A stretch of 47,921 nucleotides of DNA from Patescibacteria group bacterium. GTDB taxonomy: Bacteria; Patescibacteria; ABY1; UBA10025; JAHIVO01. The stretch's first letter is position 1. Each line of letters starts with the position of its first letter. The position numbers were made by a program, and so were the translations under genes. The stretch is taken from contig JAQULM010000001.1 of assembly GCA_028718605.1 (NCBI GenBank), forward strand, positions 603,201 through 651,121, given 5' to 3'. Positions 32,923-40,852 of the stretch are shown one piece after another. The notes under the pieces are model-generated. The model did no database searches and was not told the DNA's origin. It saw only the letters and a program-made list of their open reading frames with translations.

Positions 32923-34338
32923 TTATTTTATCCGAACGACTTCCCGTATCGTTTCCCGGCTTAAACCCCGGAGGAGGACCATCAAGCCCAGGTATACAGC
33001 CGCACCAATGGCTGCTGATACGACCCAGCCGACAGGGCGTGCTGCCCAGAGCGTACCGGCCATCACGGCGCACGACACGAGAGTTTTCCAGAGCACGGCA
33101 AGCGGCATCTTCACCCGCGTTACCCCGAGCACGACAGCAACCGCTGATACAGTAATCAGAAACTCGGCGCCGACCCGCACCCACGCGGCACCGAAGTAAT
33201 TATACGACGGAATAACCAGGAGGTACCCGGCAAGCGCAATGAGCGCAACCGCCAGGTAGAGCCACATCATGGTCTTTTGCCGGTTGAGGGCGACGACCGT
33301 ATTTCCAAATACGTTTCCGACGAAAATAATGCTTGTGGCGACAATCAATATCCGGAGGATGGCAGCTGAATCGTGAAACTCCGGAGCGATCAGGTCCATC
33401 ACCGGTTGCGCCACGAACCACGTGCCAACAATGAGCGGCAGGGCGACCATGAGCATCGCATCGAGCGATTTTGACAATACGCGCTGGAATTTTTCACGGT
33501 CTGCGGCAACCCACGCTGCGGTGAGGAGCGGCAATACAAGCCCGGCAAACATCGCGGGGAACGTCACCAATACCTCTAATACCTTGCTCGCTGCACCGTA
33601 GACACCGACATCGGCCTCTGAATGGTACAGCGAGAGAATAATAGTATCCGCTTTAAAGTAAATGAGATTGAATGCAATCGAGAGTGCAATCGGCCACGTG
33701 TCACGCACAACTTCTCGCCATACCCTCATGTTAAACGCGAGGGTGATATGCACAAATTGCCGGCTGTACCAAAAGGTGAGGAAGAAATTCACGGCAGAGC
33801 CGGCAACAACCGCCCCCATCACCCAGAGAAGGCCAAGGTCCTGCCGGATCGCAATCCACGTCGCGCCGATGAGGACGAATCGCCCGATGACTTCGGCGAT
33901 CACCACCTTGTCCATACGGAGATGTTTCTGAAACACACCTGACAGGGCTTGATTGAGCGTAATGCCCAGGAATGATAGGGTCGTGATCAGAACGCCCCAC
34001 TTCACCGCGGCTGCGTAGGGGAAGAAAAGGACAGCCACGGGCGCAACGCCCAGAAAAATAATGGCCGATATCAGCCGCAGCGTGAAAATATTGCTGACAA
34101 TGCTCTTCTCGTCGACGCCAGGCTCGGACATTTTTTTCACGAGGATGACATACAGCCCGAGATCAACCAGTACGCCAAACAGCTGCAGGAACGCCATGAT
34201 GGTCGTATACTGGCCAAAGCCTGCGGCGCCGAGGTACCGCGTCAGCATACCGATAACAATCACGCCGATAACGGTGCTCACCCCCTTGCCGGCGATCTGG
34301 ACTATTGTGTTGTGTGCGATCTTGCGCGTGTACGACAT
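32923..34338 (-). CDS. Polysaccharide flippase (Wzx-like)
   Basis: 471 residues from ATG 34338; MSYTRKIAHNTIVQIAGKG is the usual start of the family, while the longer frame to 34404 adds an unlikely leader. About 12-14 hydrophobic segments, MVF/MATE type, with the typical N-terminal AxNTIVQxxGKGxS and RYLGAAGFGQY after helix 1. It would move undecaprenyl-linked oligosaccharides across the cytoplasmic membrane. First gene of the glycan operon, driven by a divergent promoter it shares a region with the SpoIID gene. Confidence 0.92.
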   Translation of the reverse strand: MSYTRKIAHNTIVQIAGKGVSTVIGVIVIGMLTRYLGAAGFGQYTTIMAFLQLFGVLVDLGLYVILVKKMSEPGVDEKSIVSNIFTLRLISAIIFLGVAPVAVLFFPYAAAVKWGVLITTLSFLGITLNQALSGVFQKHLRMDKVVIAEVIGRFVLIGATWIAIRQDLGLLWVMGAVVAGSAVNFFLTFWYSRQFVHITLAFNMRVWREVVRDTWPIALSIAFNLIYFKADTIILSLYHSEADVGVYGAASKVLEVLVTFPAMFAGLVLPLLTAAWVAADREKFQRVLSKSLDAMLMVALPLIVGTWFVAQPVMDLIAPEFHDSAAILRILIVATSIIFVGNVFGNTVVALNRQKTMMWLYLAVALIALAGYLLVIPSYNYFGAAWVRVGAEFLITVSAVAVVLGVTRVKMPLAVLWKTLVSCAVMAGTLWAARPVGWVVSAAIGAAVYLGLMVLLRGLSRETIREVVRIK

Positions 34339-34417
34339 TGCATGAATAAAAATTACCTCAACAACTACAGTACACCCCTGGTGCGGCCAAATGTATCCTA
34401 CCACGGAACCTCAATGA

Positions 34418-34446
34418 TTGACAAACGGCTTTTTTTATGCTATCAT
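34418..34446 (+). promoter_or_regulatory. Promoter of the SpoIID/Ig gene
   Basis: TTGACA (34418-34423), 17 bases, TATCAT (34441-34446). Same -35, spacer and -10 as the promoter at 43993. Start near 34453, about 210 bases before the ATG. Confidence 0.7.
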
Positions 34447-34472
34447 TACTTCAGATACAGTACTATTGTCAA
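34443..34472 (-). promoter_or_regulatory. Promoter of the glycan operon, overlapping the divergent one
   Basis: Minus strand TTGACA (34472-34467), 18 bases, TAATGA (34448-34443). The -10 occupies the same bases as the -10 of the plus-strand promoter, so the polymerases would exclude each other. Confidence 0.5.
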
Positions 34473-34663
34473 ACAAAAACAAAACAAAGCCTCCAAGAAT
34501 ATACTCGGGGCTTACATGACCTTCGGTGCTGTATCCAAAAAATAAAAATAAAAACGAGCCCCAATCCGCGAGAGTACTGGCGAGCGCACGTCCGTTGGGC
34601 AATGAATGAGCGTCTTTTTTTGGCCGTTTCGCGCGGCGGGAGCCCCAAAAAAGGGTATACCAT
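34453..34663 (+). other. Long 5' leader with alternative pairings
   Basis: About 210 bases without a good frame. CGGGGCT (34506-34512) can pair with AGCCCC at 34557-34562 or with AGCCCC at 34641-34646, the latter just before the ribosome binding site AAGGG. A run of seven T follows at about 34614. The arrangement would allow a switch between an open and a closed start site, but no known riboswitch motif was recognised. Confidence 0.35.
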
Positions 34664-36613
34664 ATGCAAAAAAATGGATACACGGTCCTCTTCACGGTCG
34701 TCATGGTGCTTTTGCTGCTGCCATTTATCCCTGAATTCATAGGGGGCCAACAGGCCAAGGCGGATACCATCGACGATTATTCGCCATTTACCGAAGCATT
34801 TGATCCTGCGAGCGCCGCGAGCGCCAGCGATGCATTCAGCGAAGGGTGTGTCGGGACGTACGGACCCCGGTCCGTGCCAGCCGTCGCGGAGGCGCCCCGC
34901 GTACTCGGCGCTACCGTCGTGAAAGCTGCTGCTGAGGAGCCTCCCGCATACCAAGCGCAGCTCACAGGAAAAAGCAATGGACTTATTACTCTCAACCCAG
35001 GCCAAGCACTCACTGTCTGGGTCGATTTTTTAAATACGGGAACTGCCACGTGGTACCGGAATGGCGACCACTTTATTGCATTGAATGTCGCTGGACCAGC
35101 AGGTCGCGAAAGCCCCTTTCAACATAAATTTTGGAATGAATACTACTACCGCCCAACGCGGCTGTTGCAGGACGAGGTAAAGCCGGGCGAGATCGGCCGG
35201 TTTCGCTTTGCCCTGCAGGCGCCTGAACAGGTTGCGACGTATTTCGAAGAATTCAGCCTGGTGGCTGAGAATCTTCTGTGGATCCCCGGGGGAAGCGTAC
35301 ATTTCACCATCGGCGTCGGGCAATCCGCAAAAGGCGTACCCTATTACCGGGCAGCGGTCGCGGGGAAAAGCAAAGGCGGCACTATAACGGCAGACCCAGG
35401 CGTCTCATTCACCTTCTGGGTTGATTTCAAAAATACCGGCTCGAAAACCTGGTACAACGCCGGCGACCATTTTATCGCACTGAACGTCGCGGACCCGATC
35501 GGCCGTGTCAGTGAATTTAAGCACGATTACTGGAATGAGTATTACTACCGGCCGGCGCGCCTCATGCAGCAGCGGGTGTTGCCCGGCGAAACGGGCCGAT
35601 TCCAATTTGCGCTCAAAGCGCCAACGGTCGAAGCATATTACACGGAAAAATTCGCTCTCGTTGCAGAAAATCTTCTGTGGATCCCCGGGGGCAACGTAAC
35701 CCTCAAATTTAAAATCGGCGACCCGCCGCAACAAACACCGGTCGAACCGATTACCGGCGAACCAACGGTGCGGATTGGCCTGTACACTACAACCGAAACG
35801 GTTACCGTTACGGCAAACGGCGCATATTCTGTCGTCACGCCTGCGGACGGAAAGCAGACTGCAAAAAAAGCGGACGTCATTACAAATATCGCGGTGAATG
35901 AATCAACGTATACGCGCATCGTGCCCGACGATCCGAACACGATCGTAGAAATCACAAGCTACCAGCACTCGCCGGGTTGGAATTCGACGCTCAATGACAA
36001 TACATTCCGCGGGAACGTTGAGGTCCGGCATTCTGCGAACACCGGCGAAACGTGGGTGATCAATGAGCTCCCGGTCGAATCATATCTCCGTGGCCTCGCG
36101 GAAGTGGTGAATGAACAGCCACCAGAATATTTGAAATCGCTCATTGTCGCGGCGCGGTCGTACGTTCTCTGGCACACCGTGCGCGGCGGGAAGCACGCGG
36201 ATAATTATTACGACATCAATGCCAACACCGACCAAGTGTACCGTGGCTATGGATTCGAGCAACGTTCAATTGACCCGCTCGCAGCAGTTATTGCAACAAG
36301 TGGCGTCGTGATCACGCATCCTGACGCGGTAACCACAATAAACCCCCAGGGTATTGCCATTGCAGCATACTCATCGGGCACGGACGGCAGGACACGGAGC
36401 TGGAATGAAGTATGGGCCGGAAGCGGATACCCGTGGCTTGTCTCGGTCGATGATCCATATGGAAAAATTTCAAACTGGAACACGCTTGAGGGAAACCACA
36501 TGGTCGGCTTGTCGGCCCAGGGCGCACGCGGGTATGCAACCGAGGAGGGAAAATCATTCGACTGGATTCTGCAACACTACTATTCAGGGACAAGTGTAGA
36601 AAAAATATATTAA
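34664..36613 (+). CDS. SpoIID/LytB-domain protein with two Ig-like domains
   Basis: 649 residues. Signal or anchor helix (about 7-26), low-complexity linker (35-90), two NBR1-like Ig modules (about 95-217 and 228-350; period 133 residues) each with GDHFIALNV, FWNEYYYRP, PGExGRFxFAL and AENLLWIPGG, then a SpoIID domain (about 390-600) with INELPVESYLRGLAEV, a PEYLKSLIVAARSY core and the SSGTDGRT...WAG end. SpoIID proteins are lytic transglycosylases that cut denuded glycan strands. The two Ig modules share a 23-base identical DNA stretch (35270-35292 and 35669-35691). With the amidase at 21826 it forms a wall-remodelling set. Monocistronic. Confidence 0.92.
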   Translation: MQKNGYTVLFTVVMVLLLLPFIPEFIGGQQAKADTIDDYSPFTEAFDPASAASASDAFSEGCVGTYGPRSVPAVAEAPRVLGATVVKAAAEEPPAYQAQLTGKSNGLITLNPGQALTVWVDFLNTGTATWYRNGDHFIALNVAGPAGRESPFQHKFWNEYYYRPTRLLQDEVKPGEIGRFRFALQAPEQVATYFEEFSLVAENLLWIPGGSVHFTIGVGQSAKGVPYYRAAVAGKSKGGTITADPGVSFTFWVDFKNTGSKTWYNAGDHFIALNVADPIGRVSEFKHDYWNEYYYRPARLMQQRVLPGETGRFQFALKAPTVEAYYTEKFALVAENLLWIPGGNVTLKFKIGDPPQQTPVEPITGEPTVRIGLYTTTETVTVTANGAYSVVTPADGKQTAKKADVITNIAVNESTYTRIVPDDPNTIVEITSYQHSPGWNSTLNDNTFRGNVEVRHSANTGETWVINELPVESYLRGLAEVVNEQPPEYLKSLIVAARSYVLWHTVRGGKHADNYYDINANTDQVYRGYGFEQRSIDPLAAVIATSGVVITHPDAVTTINPQGIAIAAYSSGTDGRTRSWNEVWAGSGYPWLVSVDDPYGKISNWNTLEGNHMVGLSAQGARGYATEEGKSFDWILQHYYSGTSVEKIY

Positions 36614-36649
36614 CGGAACTGATACTCGCTCCTCAGAAACACTCAAATT

Positions 36650-36658
36650 TGCTATACT
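36650..36658 (+). promoter_or_regulatory. Extended -10 promoter of the repeat protein
   Basis: TGC-TATACT (36650-36658). Start near 36665; a leader of about 90 bases ends in GGAAGGGA before the ATG at 36756. Confidence 0.5.
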
Positions 36659-36755
36659 TACCAGCGCTTTAACAAACTGACGAGGCGATAGGTCATGCCG
36701 AGCCCACGGGTTATACGGTCCCGGGGCGAGGCATACTTTATTGGAAGGGAAAGTG

Positions 36756-37463
36756 ATGAGAGGGAAACCTCTGGTTGCCCTCTCATATTACTCTATGACG
36801 CTGATCGGCCCCAACATGGAAGTTACGGAGTCCGACTGGGACAACATGAAAACCGAGCTGCAGAACTACGCGCGCGGAAAGTTTTGGCCTGACTACACCT
36901 GGCACGCGGCGCGCATGGCGGTGATTGACCCTGAGCGGTTCAAGGAAGTCCTGGTCAGTGATGATGAATGGATGGGGATGATGCGCCACCTCGAAAATTA
37001 CCGCCGCCAGCAAAACTGGGAAGCCTTTACCGCGCGGCTTGCCCGGATGAAGTTAATCGACTCGGTACGCGCTTCGCTCATCGAAATCCGCGATAATGAG
37101 TGGGCGAGCATCCTCGCAATCCTGAAAAAATGCGCAGCCCAGAACAACTGGGTCCTGTTTGCGTCCCATGCCTACCATATGAAAATAGTTGATGCCCAGC
37201 GGTTTGCGCAAATTCCAATCAGCGATACCGAGTGGGGCGGCATGATGGGCAAGCTCGAAGACTACCGGCAGCAGGACATCTCCGGCAAGTTCACCAAACA
37301 CGCGACGTACATGAAGACGATCGACCCGGCGCGGTTCAAGGCTGTCCGCATTGTCGCGCATGACTGGGAGCTCATCGCGCAGGAGTTGCAGGCGAAACGC
37401 GATAAAAACTACTGGGCCGCATTCGCTGCCCAGGCGAGCCGCATTAAAACGCTCCTCGATTAA
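36756..37463 (+). CDS. Orphan protein of five tandem 44-residue helical repeats
   Basis: 235 residues, with start fixed by GGAAGGGA 7 bases before ATG. After about 20 residues, the protein consists of five copies of a 37-45 residue unit: acidic-x-W at the start (ESDW, DDEW, DNEW, DTEW, AHDW), then a LxxY/C helix, an aromatic pair near the middle (NW.xF) and M-K-x-I-D-x-x-R-F/A at the end. Copies begin at about residues 24, 67, 112, 156 and 200. No signal peptide, so cytoplasmic. The unit looks like a two-helix repeat of the solenoid type. No family recognised; binding of protein or nucleic acid is likely but not shown. Confidence 0.75.
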   Translation: MRGKPLVALSYYSMTLIGPNMEVTESDWDNMKTELQNYARGKFWPDYTWHAARMAVIDPERFKEVLVSDDEWMGMMRHLENYRRQQNWEAFTARLARMKLIDSVRASLIEIRDNEWASILAILKKCAAQNNWVLFASHAYHMKIVDAQRFAQIPISDTEWGGMMGKLEDYRQQDISGKFTKHATYMKTIDPARFKAVRIVAHDWELIAQELQAKRDKNYWAAFAAQASRIKTLLD

Positions 37464-37493
37464 TGAACCGTTTTCTCGCGCGTAAAATAAGCA

Positions 37494-37519
37494 GAGGCCT
37501 CCGAAACTTCGGAGACCTC
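37494..37519. terminator. Hairpin between convergent genes
   Basis: GAGG-c-CTCCGAA (37494-37505) pairs with TTCGGAG-a-CCTC (37508-37519): 11 pairs, one mismatch, two-base loop apex. No T-run follows on plus; TTATTTTA on minus. It lies between stops at 37463 (+) and 37543 (-). Confidence 0.6.
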
Positions 37520-37542
37520 CGATTTGCAAACTGGCAAGCAGA

Positions 37543-38142
37543 CTACCGCCGTGCTGCTCTCTTCTTCTGCGCCCGAAGCCGCATGATCTTATGGTACTTA
37601 CCCTCGACCGAGTTGAGGGTCCGTTGCATACTTCGCGCAATCTGCGCGAATGATTTCCCTTTTTTCCGAAGCCGCACCAACCGACGCTCCTGCGCGGGCG
37701 TCCAGATTTTCCAGTCCGCCTTTGAGCCTGAGTACTGCGTCCGGCGAAGGCCAAGGGCTTTTGCTTTCCCATGAACCGAGTATACTGTTCGCCCAAGGCA
37801 AGCTGCAATCACCTCAACGGCAAGCCATGGATAGTTCTTGATGAGAAACAGCTCCTCTGCATGCGACCAGCGCTCACCGAGCCGGTCCCCGGACTTCAGA
37901 TGGTTGAACGGCATCGCTTTGCCTGTGGCACCGATACAATTGAGAAGCACGATCACGAGCTTCCCGAACTCAACGCCGTTCCGCGGATGCTTGCGCGCGC
38001 TCCTGAAACATTTGCGAAGCAACCGCTTTGTTTTGTAAGGAAATTTGCGGTATGCGGCTTGCAGCCCTGCGATGAGGCGTACGAGCTCTGCACTCGTAAG
38101 GCCGGCAACGCACACCCGGCCACTTTCCTTGTGGGGATTCAT
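37543..38142 (-). CDS. DNA-binding protein with two SANT/Myb-like domains
   Basis: 199 residues from ATG 38142, fixed by the strong AGGAGG six bases upstream. The N-terminal half is basic with several Cys. Two tandem Myb/SANT-like units follow: RWSHAEELFLIKNYPWLAVEVIAACL...GKAKALGL (about 85-127) and IWTPAQERRLVRLRKKGKSFAQIARSM...GKYHKIM (about 138-180). Each has a first-position Trp, three helices and R/K-rich third helix, as in GcrA- or Myb-like DNA readers. The very basic C-terminus (RLRAQKKRAARR) fits nucleic-acid binding. Probably a transcription factor or phage-derived regulator; target unknown. Confidence 0.75.
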   Translation of the reverse strand: MNPHKESGRVCVAGLTSAELVRLIAGLQAAYRKFPYKTKRLLRKCFRSARKHPRNGVEFGKLVIVLLNCIGATGKAMPFNHLKSGDRLGERWSHAEELFLIKNYPWLAVEVIAACLGRTVYSVHGKAKALGLRRTQYSGSKADWKIWTPAQERRLVRLRKKGKSFAQIARSMQRTLNSVEGKYHKIMRLRAQKKRAARR

Positions 38143-38230
38143 GTGTCCTCCTCTATTTACAATTCCTTCTGTTTCCAAAGGCCTGTTTTTCCTGCATCGC
38201 AACAATAAAAATGCGCACTGCAAGTGTACC

Positions 38231-38259
38231 ACCGTACCACACCGCCCCGCGCTCGTCAA
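38231..38259 (-). promoter_or_regulatory. Promoter candidate of the SANT/Myb gene
   Basis: Minus strand TTGACG (38259-38254), 17 bases, TACGGT (38236-38231). Weak -10. Leader about 80 bases, ending in AGGAGG. Confidence 0.35.
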
Positions 38260-38275
38260 TACGGTCTCCTGTTCT

Positions 38276-38311
38276 TTATTGTATCAGCATCCCATCCCCA
38301 AAGCTGAAAAA
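38276..38311 (-). pseudogene. Remnant of a second queA 3' end (12 codons)
   Basis: Read on the minus strand, 38311-38276 gives FFSFGDGMLIQ and a stop. The intact queA 0.9 kb away ends FFSFGDGMLVL. Over the nine identical residues the DNA differs only at third positions (four or so synonymous changes). No longer homology upstream. It is too precise to be chance and marks a duplicated or displaced queA end. The TonB-like gene lies between the two ends. Confidence 0.75.
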
Positions 38312-38334
38312 ATATGGAATATTTTAACCTTTCT

Positions 38335-38362
38335 TTGACAAACAGTCATTGCAGAGTATTCT
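38335..38362 (+). promoter_or_regulatory. Promoter of the TonB-like gene
   Basis: TTGACA (38335-38340), 16 bases, TATTCT (38357-38362). Starts 24 bases beyond the queA remnant. Leader about 95 bases, then GGGAGG before the ATG. Confidence 0.6.
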
Positions 38363-38464
38363 TTAGTTAGAAATCGCACCTTGAAAAACCCTTGGTTCTC
38401 AGTAACCGCGGGCTTTTCCGGTAAGTATGGCAATACAGTGTCAACCATAATGGGAGGTAGTAAT

Positions 38465-39193
38465 ATGGAAGCTATAGTGCAATACCCGTACGGTGCCTGG
38501 GAGCAGAAGTGCTACTACCAGAAGCATATGCTTATGGGCATTGGCTCCGCGGCTCTGCTAATGGTGCTGATAATTGTATCTGTCTGGCTGTATCGCGTCA
38601 TTACGTATGAGGATGTCGGCGGGACCACCCGGCCAATTCACATCACCATTGCCCAACTGGGGCAACCGCCTTCATTTTCAAGCAAGCTGCCACAGCCGGC
38701 TATCGCTAAGCCTGACATAGTCATGAAAAAGGTCGGTATCCCGACGCCGGTGGCCGATGAGGAAATTGCTGACGAGGACGTCGTGATCGCCACCCAGGAT
38801 GAACTGAAGGAAATTGCCGCGCCGGCAATCGCAGCTATGGCCGACCAATCCCAGGAGTTGGTGATTGATATTCCCGAGGAAGATCAAATACCAGCATCCA
38901 ATGTTTTCGTTGCGGTTGAACGGCAGCCAGTGCAAATCCGCGAGGAACAGCCGAAATACCCCGTGCTGGCTCTCGCTGGAGGCTTTACGGCAAAAGTAAC
39001 CATCGAAGCCTATGTTGGCAAAGATGGGAAAGTCAAAAAAGCCCAGGCGGTCAAATGCACCCGGCTTAACATGGGATTTGAAGAAGCCGCTATCGCAGCC
39101 GCGTACCTATGCGAATACTCGCCGGCTATCCAAAACGGGAACCCTGTCGCAGTGTGGATCGCATATACAGTGCAATTCACGCTTGTTAGGTAA
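38465..39193 (+). CDS. TonB-like energy transducer
   Basis: 242 residues from ATG 38465, set by GGGAGG upstream; the frame continues upstream but without a ribosome site. Short cytoplasmic N-terminus (MEAIVQYPYGAWEQKCYY), one membrane helix (about 23-43), a Pro/Asp/Glu-rich periplasmic-type spacer (about 60-155) and a TonB C-terminal domain (about 160-242) with PKYPVLAL, the V.I.A.VGKDGKV..A core and FEEAAIAAA...YSPAIQNGNPVAVWI. TonB carries proton-motive energy to outer-membrane transporters. No ExbB, ExbD or receptor lies in the window, and the other surface genes suggest a cell without outer membrane, so its role here is unclear. Probably acquired by transfer. Confidence 0.8.
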   Translation: MEAIVQYPYGAWEQKCYYQKHMLMGIGSAALLMVLIIVSVWLYRVITYEDVGGTTRPIHITIAQLGQPPSFSSKLPQPAIAKPDIVMKKVGIPTPVADEEIADEDVVIATQDELKEIAAPAIAAMADQSQELVIDIPEEDQIPASNVFVAVERQPVQIREEQPKYPVLALAGGFTAKVTIEAYVGKDGKVKKAQAVKCTRLNMGFEEAAIAAAYLCEYSPAIQNGNPVAVWIAYTVQFTLVR

Positions 39194-39220
39194 GCCCAAA
39201 CGAAAAAACAGTTACATCAC

Positions 39221-39248
39221 ATAACCGCCTGCTTCGGTAGGCGGTTAT
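39221..39248. terminator. Hairpin at the end of queA
   Basis: ATAACCGCCT (39221-39230) pairs with AGGCGGTTAT (39239-39248), loop of eight. It lies between the convergent TonB-like and queA genes and overlaps the queA stop. No T-run, so the 3' end effect may be Rho-independent only in part. Confidence 0.55.
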
Positions 39249-40255
39249 TATAATACCAGCATCCCGTCGCCGAAACTGAAAAACCGGTACTTTTTACGTA
39301 CTGCGGTTTGGTACGCATGTAAAATACTTTTCCTGCCGGCGAATGCGGACACCAGCATCAATAACGTTGACTTCGGCAAGTGGAAATTGGTCACCATCGC
39401 ATCGACCACCGTGAACGTATACCCGGGATAGATAAACGTGTTAATCCATCCGTGAAACCCGCGCCGGTTCAACCCGACCGTCTCGAGCACCCGCACCGAC
39501 GTCGTGCCAACTGCAACGATACGTCTGCCCTCTTTTTTCGCCTGCCGCAGACGCTTGAGCGTCGCAACCGACACTTCGGCGTATTCAGAATGCATTTTGT
39601 GTTTCCTGATATCGTCAGCTTTCACCGGCTGGAACGTCCCATACCCGACGTGCAAAGTGACGTATTCAAACTGAACGCCTTTTTTTTTCAATGCTGCGAG
39701 CAACCTCTTGGTAAAATGAAAACCGGCAGTCGGGGCTGCCACTGACCCGGTCTTTTTCGCATATACGGTCTGATAGTCAACGAGTGGGGACGATTCTTTG
39801 ATGTACGGCGGCGTTGGCGTTCTGCCGATTCTGTTGCTCAAGGCAAAAACCTGCCGCGCTGTTTTATTGAACGCAACGTGCCACACGCCGGCGCCAAGTT
39901 GCTTTGTAACAGTGCACGAAAGACCCTTCTGGAACCGGATGTGCTGGCCAACCCGCCGCACCTTGCCGCCAATCAACGCTTCCCACGTAGTGCCCCGAAC
40001 CGGGCGCAGTAAGAACACCTCAATCTTCCCGCCTGTTTCCTTTTTGCCGATCAACCGCGCTTTAAATACTTTCGTGTCATTAAACACGAGCACGTCGCCG
40101 TTCCGTAAATACTTCGGCAGATTATAAAAATGGTCGTGCCGTAACGAATCGCTGCTGCGCTCCACTACTAACAGCCGCGAATGGTCCCGCGGCTTTTTCG
40201 GTACCTGTGCAATGCGTTCATGGGGCAGGTGATAGTCAAATAATGATAATTTCAC
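39248..40255 (-). CDS. queA: S-adenosylmethionine:tRNA ribosyltransferase-isomerase QueA
   Basis: 335 residues, full length. It makes epoxyqueuosine from preQ1-modified tRNA, using the ribosyl part of SAM. Family landmarks: MKLSLFDYHLPHERIAQ at the start, RDHSRLLVV, FNDTKVFKARL, the central PTAGFHFT segment, LHVGYGTFQPV, the EYAEV region, VAVGTTSVRVLET and the end FFSFGDGML. The start ATG is supported by the family N-terminus. No other queuosine gene is in the window, as is common for salvage-type users. A fragment of a second queA end lies at 38276. Confidence 0.97.
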   Translation of the reverse strand: MKLSLFDYHLPHERIAQVPKKPRDHSRLLVVERSSDSLRHDHFYNLPKYLRNGDVLVFNDTKVFKARLIGKKETGGKIEVFLLRPVRGTTWEALIGGKVRRVGQHIRFQKGLSCTVTKQLGAGVWHVAFNKTARQVFALSNRIGRTPTPPYIKESSPLVDYQTVYAKKTGSVAAPTAGFHFTKRLLAALKKKGVQFEYVTLHVGYGTFQPVKADDIRKHKMHSEYAEVSVATLKRLRQAKKEGRRIVAVGTTSVRVLETVGLNRRGFHGWINTFIYPGYTFTVVDAMVTNFHLPKSTLLMLVSAFAGRKSILHAYQTAVRKKYRFFSFGDGMLVL

Positions 40256-40286
40256 AAGTAAAAGGATTTAAGGATCTTTCCGCGCT

Positions 40287-40500
40287 TTGCGGTGGAATCG
40301 TAGCAAAATTGAGGCGAAGAGGAGCGCTTCCCACCACGGATGGCGGGGAGGTGATCCCGCTTGCCCCTGCGATAGCAGTGGCGACCGAAGGGAGTTCGGG
40401 TCACCAGCGACGATAAGCCCAATTTTCAAGATTATGGAGCATGCGCGGCGGTTCTTTTCCGCCGCTTTTCTTGGCGCCAAGAAAAGCAGCACATAGTAAC
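40287..40500. repeat. Palindrome-rich non-coding tract, possible dispersed repeat
   Basis: Both strands have short frames but none looks like a protein. Structure: GACCGAA/TTCGGGTC hairpin (40383-40402); GCGGCGG (40445-40451) with CCGCCGC (40459-40465); and a perfect 24-base palindrome at 40464-40487 (half site GCTTTTCTTGGC). Adjacent palindromes share two bases. The layout is like REP or extragenic repeat elements. Whether other copies exist cannot be seen from this window. Confidence 0.4.
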
Positions 40501-40600
40501 GCTTTAATTACATTGTAACATATACGAATAAACAAAAGGGCGATAGGAACACTGTCACCCTCCATTGAGCTCTGGAATCATCCCTTGCGTCGAGTTTGCG

Positions 40601-40741
40601 TTAGGACCGATTCCACCGGGTGTTGAACGTGTGCCCGCAGCTCACTTCGACCATACCGCGCCGGGTCTTCTTCGCCACCATTCCGTCCGTAACCGTGGAG
40701 GAAGGCGGGTGATGACCCCGGAAACCGCGCTTCTGCATCAT
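40601..40741 (-). CDS. Possible 46-residue basic protein
   Basis: ATG ATG at 40741/40738 with the strong ribosome site GGAGG five bases upstream. The product (MMQKRGFRGHHPP...) is rich in R, K, H and T with one Cys (VEVSCGHTFNTRW). No family recognised. The ribosome site is the main evidence. It is divergent from another strong ribosome site at 40856. Confidence 0.4.
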   Translation of the reverse strand: MMQKRGFRGHHPPSSTVTDGMVAKKTRRGMVEVSCGHTFNTRWNRS

Positions 40742-40852
40742 GAAAACCTCCATGTGCAATGGCCCCTCTCGATTGAAGTACGTGCAAGCTGCCAGGGACC
40801 GTCGTTATCATTGTACGGACCAGACCAGTGCGCGTCAAAGTTTTATAAAATA

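Noticed and set aside
40268..40492. Short protein genes in the palindromic tract
   Set aside because: Frames exist on both strands, but they follow from the palindromes; no ribosome site and no natural protein composition.
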